Notes under the pieces: model-generated
Told to the model about the DNA's origin: nothing
The model's database searches: none
The model's input: the letters and a program-made list of their open reading frames with translations, nothing else
NCBI GenBank assembly: GCA_900554945.1
Contig: USJN01000102.1
Span: forward strand, 1 to 6,010
Direction of reading: 5' to 3'
Length of the DNA: 6,010 nucleotides
Origin: an uncultured Coriobacteriaceae bacterium
GTDB lineage: Bacteria > Actinomycetota > Coriobacteriia > Coriobacteriales > Eggerthellaceae
Made by a program: the position numbers and the translations under genes
Shown: one piece after another, positions 1 through 5,385 of the stretch
How positions within the stretch are numbered: position 1 is the first letter of the stretch
Layout of the letters: the number at the start of each line of letters is the position of its first letter

Positions 1-41
1 TCGGTTTCGAAACTTAAAAATAATTCGAGTTTCGAAACCGA
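1..41. repeat. Perfect 14-bp inverted repeat with twin GTTTCGAAAC palindromes
   Basis: Positions 1-14 (TCGGTTTCGAAACT) are the exact reverse complement of 28-41, separated by an AT-rich 13-bp spacer. Each arm also contains the self-complementary 10-mer GTTTCGAAAC (4-13 and 29-38), so the element is both an inverted and a direct repeat with a 25-bp period. Such twin palindromes around an AT-rich core suit a pair of dimeric-regulator sites flanking a -10 region. The purine-rich stretch AGAAGGAGAG just after it (41-50) resembles a ribosome binding site, but no ATG, GTG or TTG follows at a usable distance. A transcript hairpin or a mobile-element end are alternatives. The left edge may be cut by the window. 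Confidence 0.7.
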
Positions 42-61
42 GAAGGAGAGTTTAAGCGAGA

Positions 62-214
62 TACGACATCAGCTCCGAATCGACGCTAGAGAGGGAGCTC
101 GCGCCGCTTCTGTCCATCAGGGATGCATTCCCGAAGGTTCTCATCGCCTGCGTAGGAGTTCGAACGCGCACAAATCGATCTGGATGCAAGCGAAGCCCCC
201 AGCCAGCTCCGTGA
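62..214 (+). pseudogene. Remnant of AAA ATPase (DUF4143-type) C-terminus
   Basis: In the frame starting at 62 the translation begins [20 protein letters not shown] and continues with DAFPKVLIA (to 148). This resembles the C-terminal stretch of AAA ATPases with a DUF4143 domain, where a strand is followed by an RE-x-L-xx-I-x-D-xxPK pattern. The match is from memory of the family, not a search. The frame is closed upstream by TAA at 53-55, so the ATPase part (Walker A/B) and most of DUF4143 are absent. After residue 29 or so the similarity fades and the frame ends at TGA 212-214, without the usual closing strand and helix. I read it as a decayed 3' fragment, possibly left by an internal deletion because an RBS-like stretch lies just upstream. 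It could also be chance coding-like sequence. Confidence 0.45.
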
Positions 215-277
215 CTCATGGGAAAGCCACCTGAGACTACTCACTTTGTCCGCAACATGGCAGGAAGCTGTCGTGCG

Positions 278-928
278 CTACAGCAGCCGGTATGTGCGGC
301 CTTCGTAGTCAATGACGCCTTCCTTGCGCAGCTTCGAGAGCTCGTTCGACAGCGCGCTGCGGTCGACGCTGAGGTAGCTTGCCAGCTTGGTCTGGCTGTA
401 GGGGATGGCGAAGGCGCGGGTGCCGGCCTTCTTCTGCTGCTGCGATAGGAAGGCGAGGATCTTGCCCCGTATGGTCTTGGGAGTCATGGCTATGGCGCGG
501 TGGTTCATGTCCAGGTTGCTTAGCGCCAAGGCGCGCATGAGGTTCGAGGATATGTGCGCGTGGCAGCCGCACTGCTTAGGGCATGAATGGATGATGCGTT
601 CGGCTTTGAGCAGCACCACCTCGCAGGCCGTATCCGCCAGCACGTCGATGTCGAGGGGCTCCATGCTGCAGGCGTAGCCGTGCGCGAAAAGCGAGCCGGG
701 CCCCAGCATCTCCAAGATCGTCGTCTCGCCCCAGGCATCCGAGACCTCGATCCGCACGCGCCCAGACAGGACGACGCCGAGGTATTCGGTGGGCTGGCCG
801 GCGCGCATGATCCGCTCCTCCCGGCTGAAAACCCTTCTTGTCGCCCCAAGGCAAGGCAGCATCAGCTTCGCTTCGTCTTGGGTTATGCCGGCGAATAGCA
901 TTGAAGAAGAAGTAGGGATATCAAGCAT
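278..928 (-). CDS. Crp/Fnr family transcriptional regulator (HcpR-like role)
   Basis: The 216-residue product has the length and order of a Crp/Fnr regulator. An N-terminal cyclic-nucleotide-type beta-barrel (about 15-110) contains GVVLSGRVRIEV and LGPGSLF. A dimerisation helix (about 123-145) and a C-terminal winged helix (about 150-216) follow, with helix-turn-helix QTKLASYLSVDRSALSNELS near 179-198. Aligned on CRP, the recognition helix keeps Arg180 (R190 here) but has Ser and Asn in place of Glu181 and Arg185, so its site should differ from the CRP site. Cysteines C116, C120 and C122 (CPKQCGC) precede the dimer helix and could bind a cofactor or act as a redox sensor. The start ATG at 928 has AGGAGA five bases upstream. 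The gene is divergent from hcp, 95 bp away, which suggests control of hcp in the manner of HcpR-type regulators (inference). The family is certain; ligand and regulon are not. Confidence 0.9.
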   Translation of the reverse strand: MLDIPTSSSMLFAGITQDEAKLMLPCLGATRRVFSREERIMRAGQPTEYLGVVLSGRVRIEVSDAWGETTILEMLGPGSLFAHGYACSMEPLDIDVLADTACEVVLLKAERIIHSCPKQCGCHAHISSNLMRALALSNLDMNHRAIAMTPKTIRGKILAFLSQQQKKAGTRAFAIPYSQTKLASYLSVDRSALSNELSKLRKEGVIDYEGRTYRLL

Positions 929-938
929 TAGTTTCTCC

Positions 939-951
939 TGTAGGTTCTACA
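939..951. promoter_or_regulatory. Candidate operator dyad TGTAG-N3-CTACA
   Basis: TGTAG (939-943) and CTACA (947-951) form a perfect inverted repeat around GTT. Its centre (945) lies about 43 bases before the transcription start predicted for hcp (about 988), close to the class II activator position typical of Crp/Fnr proteins. The hcp promoter has no good -35, as expected for an activator-dependent promoter. The odd 3-bp spacing differs from the FNR box (TTGAT-N4-ATCAA), so binding by the neighbouring regulator is only a hypothesis. Confidence 0.35.
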
Positions 952-962
952 ACAGAAATGTA

Positions 963-974
963 TGTGATACCACA
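963..974. promoter_or_regulatory. Candidate operator dyad TGTG-N4-CACA
   Basis: TGTGATACCACA is an inverted repeat with 4-bp arms and a 4-bp spacer, reminiscent of Crp/Fnr half-sites (TGTGA). It touches the -10 boxes of both divergent promoters and covers the predicted transcription start of the regulator gene (about 967). That position suits repression or autoregulation. Short dyads arise by chance, so confidence is low. Confidence 0.3.
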
Positions 975-981
975 GTATAGT
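974..981. promoter_or_regulatory. Overlapping divergent -10 boxes for hcp and regulator
   Basis: AGTATAGT reads TATAGT on the plus strand (976-981) and TATACT on the minus strand (979-974), each one mismatch from TATAAT. The plus box would start hcp transcription near 988, giving a leader of about 36 nt. The minus box would start the regulator near 967, giving a leader of about 39 nt. Neither has a convincing -35 at 17 bp (CAGAAA and GTGTGT). Because the two boxes share bases, RNA polymerase could occupy only one direction at a time. Confidence 0.45.
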
Positions 982-1023
982 GCAGTTGCTTCGAAAACAC
1001 ACCCCCGAGTAGAGGAGCGCGAA

Positions 1024-2598
1024 ATGACTGACGAGAACATGTTTTGCTTCCAGTGCGAGCAGACGGCGGGATGCACCGCCTGCACCGGAGCTGCCGGCGT
1101 GTGCGGCAAGACCGCCGATGTGGCTCGGCTACAAGATGATTTGACCGGGACATTGGTCGCCTTGGCCCGAGCCGAGAGCGGCGGAAAGGGGGATACCGAA
1201 TCCGACGGGCTTATGCTGGAGGGCATGTTCGCCTGCGTGAGCAACGTCAGCTTCGACCCTAAGACCATTGCCGCCCTTGAGCGTCGCGTTCGTGCGAAGG
1301 CTATTTCCCTGGGCGAATTTAGCTCGTACGACATGGGCTTGCTGTGGGACGCGCAGGAGGATATCCGCAGCCTGAAGAGCCTGCTGCTCTTCGGCATGCG
1401 CGGCGTGGCGGCGTACGCCTATCATGCGCAGGCGCTGGGGAAGTCGGACCCTGTTGTGTCGGCGTTTCTCTACGAGGGCATGAGGGCCGTCGGCTCCGAC
1501 CTGGGCATGGACGAGCTGCTGCCTTTGGTTCTCAAGTGCGGCGAGGTCAACTTAGCCGCCATGGCCGCTTTGGAGGAAGCGAACGTCTCCGCCTACGGCA
1601 AACCCGAGCCTGCGACGGTTGAGCTCAAGGTTGAGGCGGGACCCTTCATCGTGGTCACCGGCCACGACCTGCACGACCTCAAGCAGCTTCTGGAGCAGAC
1701 CGAAGGCCGCGGCGTGAACGTGTACACCCACGGCGAGATGCTCCCCGCGAACGCTTATCCCGAGCTGCGCAAGTATCCGCATCTGAAAGGCAACTACGGT
1801 ACCGCGTGGCACAACCAGCGCAAGGAGTTCAAAGACCTTCCCGCGCCTATCCTGTGGACGACCAACTGCTTGCTGAAGCCAGACGAGTCGTATGCCGACC
1901 GCGTGTTCACCACCGGACCCGTGAGCTTCCCTGGCGCGCATGTCGTCGAGGCGGGCGAAGACGGCGCCAAGGACTTCTCTGCCCTTATCGACAAAGCGCT
2001 TGAGCTGGGCGGTTGGGATGTCGATCGAACCTTTGCCGGCATCAACGGCGGCACCAGCGTCACTACCGGATTCGGCTACGACACCGTGATGAGCGTCGCT
2101 CCCGCCGTCATCGATGCGGTCAAGTCCGGCGACATCAAGCGCTTCATCCTGCTGGCGGGCTGCGACGGCATGCGCAAGGAGCGCAACTACTACACCGACT
2201 TCGCCAAGCTTGCTCCCTCCGACTCCGTCATCTTGACTCTGGCCTGCGGCAAGTACCGTTTCAACGACCTGGATCTGGGCAGCATCGACGGCATCCCGCG
2301 CCTGCTGGACGTCGGCCAGTGCAACGACGCCTACGGTGCGATCAAGATCGCGCTCGCGCTGGCGGATGCTTTCGGTTGCGGTGTGAACGATTTGCCGCTT
2401 TCCATGGTGCTCTCCTGGTACGAGCAGAAGGCGGTGTGCATCTTGCTCACGCTGCTGCATTTGGGCATCAAGGGCATCTACCTGGGCCCCACGCTTCCGG
2501 CGTTCGTGAGCCCTGGCGTGCTGCAGGTGCTGGTGGACAACTACGGCATTCGTCCCATATCCACTCCCGAGGCCGACCTTGCCCAGATCATGGGCTAG
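1024..2598 (+). CDS. hcp: Hydroxylamine reductase / hybrid-cluster protein Hcp
   Basis: The 524-residue product is a full-length hybrid-cluster protein. This cytoplasmic iron-sulfur enzyme reduces hydroxylamine to ammonia in vitro, and in other bacteria acts as a high-affinity nitric oxide reductase and S-nitrosylase under anaerobic nitrosative stress. The N-terminal cluster cysteines are C8, C11, C20 and C27 (CX2C-X8-C-X6-C), with an extra C17. All hybrid-cluster ligands are present: H214 (TGHDL), E238 (HGEML), C282 (TTNCL), C380 (AGCDG), C408 (LACGKYRF), C433 (GQCNDAY), E467 and K469 (YEQKAV). Their spacing closely matches the Desulfovibrio enzyme. I chose ATG 1024, preceded by AGAGGAG at six bases. 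An upstream in-frame ATG at 958 is rejected because it lies before the predicted -10 box and adds residues unlike the family. No hcr reductase gene is adjacent, so its electron donor is not visible here. A divergent Crp/Fnr gene probably regulates it. Confidence 0.97.
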   Translation: MTDENMFCFQCEQTAGCTACTGAAGVCGKTADVARLQDDLTGTLVALARAESGGKGDTESDGLMLEGMFACVSNVSFDPKTIAALERRVRAKAISLGEFSSYDMGLLWDAQEDIRSLKSLLLFGMRGVAAYAYHAQALGKSDPVVSAFLYEGMRAVGSDLGMDELLPLVLKCGEVNLAAMAALEEANVSAYGKPEPATVELKVEAGPFIVVTGHDLHDLKQLLEQTEGRGVNVYTHGEMLPANAYPELRKYPHLKGNYGTAWHNQRKEFKDLPAPILWTTNCLLKPDESYADRVFTTGPVSFPGAHVVEAGEDGAKDFSALIDKALELGGWDVDRTFAGINGGTSVTTGFGYDTVMSVAPAVIDAVKSGDIKRFILLAGCDGMRKERNYYTDFAKLAPSDSVILTLACGKYRFNDLDLGSIDGIPRLLDVGQCNDAYGAIKIALALADAFGCGVNDLPLSMVLSWYEQKAVCILLTLLHLGIKGIYLGPTLPAFVSPGVLQVLVDNYGIRPISTPEADLAQIMG

Positions 2599-2609
2599 CC
2601 GCTCTTTTT
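2581..2609 (+). terminator. Weak candidate hcp terminator at the stop codon
   Basis: GCCCA (2581-2585) and TGGGC (2591-2595) can pair across a 5-base loop that overlaps the last hcp codons, and TTTTT follows at 2605-2609. The nine-base gap between stem and T-tract and the short stem make this a poor intrinsic terminator. It is listed because it is the only T-tract close to the end of hcp. Confidence 0.25.
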
Positions 2610-2714
2610 GAACAGAACCCAATCTCGTTCCCCGAAGCAGGACGGCATCGTCGGTCCCTGGAATGTAACTCCAGCAGAAACTATCGATTAAGCGGCAGGG
2701 GCTTATCCCGCTCG

Positions 2715-2740
2715 GCGGCATTGGGATTCCAGGCTGCCGC
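2715..2740. terminator. Hairpin between convergent genes, possible bidirectional terminator
   Basis: GCGGCA (2715-2720) pairs with TGCCGC (2735-2740), and inside it TGG (2722-2724) pairs with CCA (2729-2731) around a GATT loop. The structure lies 117 bp after hcp and 35 bp after the stop of the convergent membrane-protein gene, where a shared terminator would be expected. Neither side has a T-tract, so termination activity is uncertain. The rest of 2599-2774 shows no other clear feature. Confidence 0.35.
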
Positions 2741-2774
2741 GAAATCGTCGTCCATTCCCTCTCCGATGATGCCG

Positions 2775-3908
2775 CTACGAATTCGCTTTCCATACCGAGA
2801 GCGTGATTTGCGGCCTCGAGTATTCGTCGAATTCCTCCTCTGATTCGGTATCGAAGGAGCAGGCGACGCGAACGGGGGTGTCGTTGCTGTATACGCGGAC
2901 ACCCTCGTAGAACGACCCTGCCAGGAACGTCTCTTTGAAATCGACGGGGATAGCAGACGTTGCAAGCAGCTCGGGGTCGGCAACGGATATGTTCAGGCCG
3001 CTGAGCGGGGCGTTAAGGGTCTGGAAGTCTCGCTCGGCTTGGCTTAGGTTTTCCTCGAGGCTCGCCGCGACATTGACGCCTTCGCAATAATTGATCTCAG
3101 TAATCGTCCCGTATTCGTTGAAGGTCAAGTAGACGTAAGCCCCCTCCCAGCTGTAATCGCCTTCTCGCAGATAGCCTCTCACGTGATAGCCGTAATCTTT
3201 GTACTTCTCGTACGGGTCATCTGCCGAAACGCGCTCGCATACCTGCTCTAGCGCGTTTTCCGCCATGTCGATTTGCTCGGCGGTGAGGGCGATCTTCTCC
3301 TGCGTCTCCTGGCTTCCCTGGGCGTATTGCGGAATATATATCGCAATAAGGACCAGAACGGGCACGATCGAGAACGCGATCAATTGCTTCTTGATGTTCG
3401 GAACGGGAACGCCGTAGGCATCGGCCATCGCCTCGGCGTTGTTCGCGCTTTCCGAAAGCATGTCTGCCGCCGTGCTTACCGCGCCAACCGCTCCCGCGAC
3501 CTGGGCCGCGCCCCCGAGAGCCTGAGCCGCCTTGTTGTCGCTTTTTTGCAATAGACGCCCCGCCGCCTGCGTCGCAAGCACGCCGGCAACTTGAGCCGAA
3601 CGGTCGCTTTGAGTCTGCCTTACCGCAAGGCGATTCTGCAGGTCAAGCCATTGCTTTCCGCGCATGCCGAACTTCGGGCGAAGCGCGCAGAAGCAGAACA
3701 CGGCAACGCAGAGCGCGACAAGAGCGATCCCGGTATTGATTCCGGTCGGCTGGAAACCGTCGTTATGGAAAACCAGGTCGTCGATCATTTCCAACGGCAC
3801 GATAAGGGCGCACAGCGCAAAGGACATGATGAGCGCCCGCAAGGCGATCTTGGGATACACGCAGTAGCGCTGGATCTGCTTCTTCTCTTTTTCGCTGAGT
3901 GCCCGCAT
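2775..3908 (-). CDS. Hypothetical membrane protein, three TM helices and exported C-terminal domain
   Basis: I do not recognise this 377-residue product. It has a basic N-terminus (KEKKQIQRY), hydrophobic helices at about 21-40 and 58-76, and the basic loop RPKFGMRGK. An alanine/glycine-rich segment (about 104-165) contains AQVAGV and AAQVAGA. A third helix lies at about 176-194, and a polar, acidic C-terminal domain (200-377) rich in aromatic residues ends with ESEEEFDEY. By the positive-inside rule the Ala-rich linker is cytoplasmic and the C-terminal domain is outside. The start ATG 3908 is preferred because GAAAGG lies six bases before it. A GTG at 3980 would add 24 residues but lacks a close ribosome binding site. 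No enzyme motif is visible. A related frame continues past its stop (see findings). Confidence 0.75.
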   Translation of the reverse strand: MRALSEKEKKQIQRYCVYPKIALRALIMSFALCALIVPLEMIDDLVFHNDGFQPTGINTGIALVALCVAVFCFCALRPKFGMRGKQWLDLQNRLAVRQTQSDRSAQVAGVLATQAAGRLLQKSDNKAAQALGGAAQVAGAVGAVSTAADMLSESANNAEAMADAYGVPVPNIKKQLIAFSIVPVLVLIAIYIPQYAQGSQETQEKIALTAEQIDMAENALEQVCERVSADDPYEKYKDYGYHVRGYLREGDYSWEGAYVYLTFNEYGTITEINYCEGVNVAASLEENLSQAERDFQTLNAPLSGLNISVADPELLATSAIPVDFKETFLAGSFYEGVRVYSNDTPVRVACSFDTESEEEFDEYSRPQITLSVWKANS

Positions 3909-4050
3909 GCGATGCCTTTCGTATGCCGTCGGGATAAGCTTGGTGCCGATCGGTAAGGAGGGCGACTGCCGCAAGGTCACTGCTGGGCCGGCTCTTCCCG
4001 TTCGATTGCCGATAGCTGAATAAGACGCCCCTTCCTACCCAACGCGCTAC

Positions 4051-4056
4051 ATTATA
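4051..4056 (-). promoter_or_regulatory. -10 box (TATAAT) for the membrane-protein gene
   Basis: The minus strand reads TATAAT exactly at 4056-4051, which would start transcription near 4044 and give a leader of about 135 nt to ATG 3908 (64 nt to the alternative GTG 3980). A -35 is not convincing: TCCGAT lies at an 18-bp spacing. The adjacent 25-bp dyad at 4062-4086 would overlap the -35 region and could be an operator. Confidence 0.45.
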
Positions 4057-4061
4057 GAGGA

Positions 4062-4086
4062 CTTGATAGGCCGTATCGGAATCAAG
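4062..4086. promoter_or_regulatory. 25-bp imperfect dyad, candidate operator
   Basis: CTTGAT (4062-4067) is the exact inverse of ATCAAG (4081-4086). Inside, CCG (4071-4073) mirrors CGG (4077-4079), offset from the outer symmetry by one base. The element lies in the divergent gap between the membrane-protein gene and the repeat/toxin locus. It overlaps the -35 region of the former and sits just upstream of ATG 4103. It could be an operator for either transcript. No binding protein can be named. Confidence 0.35.
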
Positions 4087-4143
4087 CGCATTAGGTAAAC
4101 CGATGATCTGGAATGATTGTCGACCCTCGAGCAGTGCAGCCGT

Positions 4144-4202
4144 AGGACAGGACAGGACAGGACAGGACAGGACAGGACAGGACAGGACAGGACAGGACAG
4201 GA
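4144..4202 (+). repeat. Pentanucleotide tandem repeat (AGGAC)11.8
   Basis: A pure, uninterrupted 5-bp repeat covers 59 bases, including 11 full GGACA units (4145-4199). It is free of stops in every forward frame, each encoding a rotation of Gly-Gln-Asp-Arg-Thr, so only the flanking sequence decides the outcome. The tract ends exactly at ATG 4203, and each unit supplies an AGGA ribosome-binding-site-like core; the copy at 4194-4197 is five bases from that ATG. Perfect tracts of this length are prone to slipped-strand mispairing. Pentanucleotide tracts switch expression of genes such as neisserial opa, which is the known parallel. Here a change of one unit shifts the frame between an upstream ATG at 4103 and the operon downstream. 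Confidence 0.97.
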
Positions 4203-4367
4203 ATGATCACTCGCTCATCGCTGCGCGACGCTGCGAACCCGAGCGGCGAATTCGACTGCGCCAGGCTGCGGGAAATGCTCGTTGGAAAATATGGCGAGGC
4301 AAAGGGCGGCTCCATCGTTGAATCGCTGCTGGCGAACTCTGGAATCCTTGAAGGGGAGGGGCGTTGA
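4203..4367 (+). CDS. Small ORF (54 aa) upstream of and coupled to the AbiEii-like gene
   Basis: The frame encodes 54 residues, beginning MITRSSLRDAANPSGEF and ending in NSGILEGEGR, with amphipathic helical content in the middle (RLREMLVGKYGEA). Its TGA stop (4365-4367) shares TTGA with the start of the next gene, the usual arrangement of coupled antitoxin-toxin pairs. The ATG abuts the pentanucleotide repeat, whose AGGA at 4194-4197 is well placed as a ribosome binding site. The frame is open back through the repeat to TAG 4143-4145. It may instead be the C-terminal part of a longer product begun at ATG 4103 (AGGT six bases upstream), which would be in frame with 12 or 9 repeat units but is out of frame with the present 11. 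AbiEi antitoxins are usually several times longer, so this is either a truncated antitoxin remnant or a short unrelated partner. Confidence 0.5.
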   Translation: MITRSSLRDAANPSGEFDCARLREMLVGKYGEAKGGSIVESLLANSGILEGEGR

Positions 4368-5263
4368 CGTATAAGACTTCGGCGGCACTGGAGATGGCGG
4401 TCAAGCAGGCGGCCAGGGAATCGCCGCAAGACACGAACCGTGCCATCGCGGGCTTTTGGCGGCACAGGCTACTGTGCCGTGTGTTTGCGAACGCAAACCG
4501 CTCTTTTGTGCTGAAGGGTGGGCACGCGGTGCTCGCTCGCACGGTCGACGCGCGAGCAACTCGCGATATAGACCTGCTCTCGAGGGGGGATTCGCTCGAT
4601 GCGGCAGTCGAGGAGCTGAAACGGCTCGCGACGGTGGACCTCGGCGACTTTGCAACTTTCGAGTTCATGCGCGCGACTCCGATTAAAACGGAGGACGAGT
4701 ACCGCAGTGGGCTCAATGTGCGCTTCAGGTGCCTCGTCGGAGCCAAACCCGTTCAGGATGTCTCCATCGACCTGGTCGTCGACGAGGTCGCATTGGAGAA
4801 CATCGATATCGTGGTGCCTGCCGACAGACTCGAGGTGAGAGATGTGGAGGTTTGCGACTACGCTGTTTATCCCGTTGAGTGCGCGCTTGCCGACAAGCTC
4901 TGCGGAATTATCGAGACCCATGACGGCAGAGCCTCCTCCCGCGTGAAGGACCTTGTGGACATTGCCGTCATCGCCACATCCATGTCGGTCGATGGTGCGA
5001 AGCTGCAGAAGAGAATCGCCACAGAACTCGAAGCGCGCAAGCTCTCGAGACCGGATACTTTTGGCATTCCCAACGTATGGAGAACCTCTCGTTCCTCCAC
5101 TTATGCGAATATGGCGAAGCAGGCGCGCCTTCCGCCTGAAGCCGCATCTCTGGAAAGTGCCGTGACATTGGCGAAGAAGCTACTAGACCCCGCTATCGGA
5201 TCGCTTTCCGACGGCATGTCGTGGATTCCCGAATCAGCGCAGTGGGAAAGAGAGCCGCGCTAG
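4364..5263 (+). CDS. AbiEii/AbiGii-family nucleotidyltransferase toxin homolog
   Basis: The 299-residue product matches the nucleotidyltransferase fold of AbiEii-type toxins, the toxin half of type IV-class AbiE systems. Characterised relatives bind NTPs, and the mycobacterial MenT enzymes modify tRNA; the substrate here is unknown. Motifs in order are FVLKGGHAVL (48-57, GG at 52-53), RATRDIDLL with acidic pair D68 and D70, a third acidic residue in SIDLV (D136), LADKL (175-179), and RVKDLVDI (193-200, K195, D196, D199). All expected catalytic carboxylates are present, so it should be active. The start is TTG 4364, with GGAGG four bases upstream and overlap with the previous stop. ATG 4394 is an alternative. 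No full-length AbiEi antitoxin is seen next to it. Expression may follow the upstream repeat through translational coupling (inference). Confidence 0.88.
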   Translation: MTYKTSAALEMAVKQAARESPQDTNRAIAGFWRHRLLCRVFANANRSFVLKGGHAVLARTVDARATRDIDLLSRGDSLDAAVEELKRLATVDLGDFATFEFMRATPIKTEDEYRSGLNVRFRCLVGAKPVQDVSIDLVVDEVALENIDIVVPADRLEVRDVEVCDYAVYPVECALADKLCGIIETHDGRASSRVKDLVDIAVIATSMSVDGAKLQKRIATELEARKLSRPDTFGIPNVWRTSRSSTYANMAKQARLPPEAASLESAVTLAKKLLDPAIGSLSDGMSWIPESAQWEREPR

Positions 5264-5281
5264 TGGAGGCCAGCATCTTTG

Positions 5282-5306
5282 AGGGGCACGCGGAAAGTTT
5301 GCCCCT
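5282..5306. terminator. Hairpin between convergent toxin and deformylase-like genes
   Basis: AGGGGCA (5282-5288) pairs perfectly with TGCCCCT (5300-5306) across an 11-base loop, 18 bp after the stop of the AbiEii-like gene. The convergent deformylase-like gene ends at 5386. A shared terminator is expected here, but no T-tract follows on either strand, so its strength is doubtful. The remaining gap 5307-5385 contains only a short TGGCG/CGCCA-type stem and no gene. Confidence 0.4.
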
Positions 5307-5385
5307 GGCGAAGCCCGCCAAGCGCCCGAGGGCATGAACTTCCACGGTGAAAGAAGAGGCTTGGCAGGCGCGCGGCTCTTGCGGC

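Noticed and set aside
211..220. GTGACTCATG occurs here and again near 5940
   Set aside because: A single shared 10-mer with no shared flanks; within chance and without a structural context such as attachment sites.
958..1023. 22-residue N-terminal extension of Hcp from ATG 958
   Set aside because: It precedes the predicted -10 box, lacks a ribosome binding site and is unlike the family, whereas ATG 1024 has a clear one.
1552..2793. 413-codon open frame on the minus strand
   Set aside because: It lies antisense to hcp, whose product has all its cluster ligands; long antisense frames are common in GC-rich genes.
4144..4202. Tandem tract as a CRISPR array or replication-origin iterons
   Set aside because: The unit is only 5 bp with no spacers, and there is no replication gene or AT-rich region next to it.
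4103..4321. 72-codon frame reading through the repeat, as a gene in its own right
   Set aside because: After the tract it encodes an Arg-rich, low-complexity tail typical of a wrong frame. I treat it as the out-of-frame state of the switch, not a separate protein.
4091..4465. 124-codon minus-strand frame across the repeat
   Set aside because: It has no ribosome binding site or recognisable domain and overlaps the better-supported plus-strand operon.
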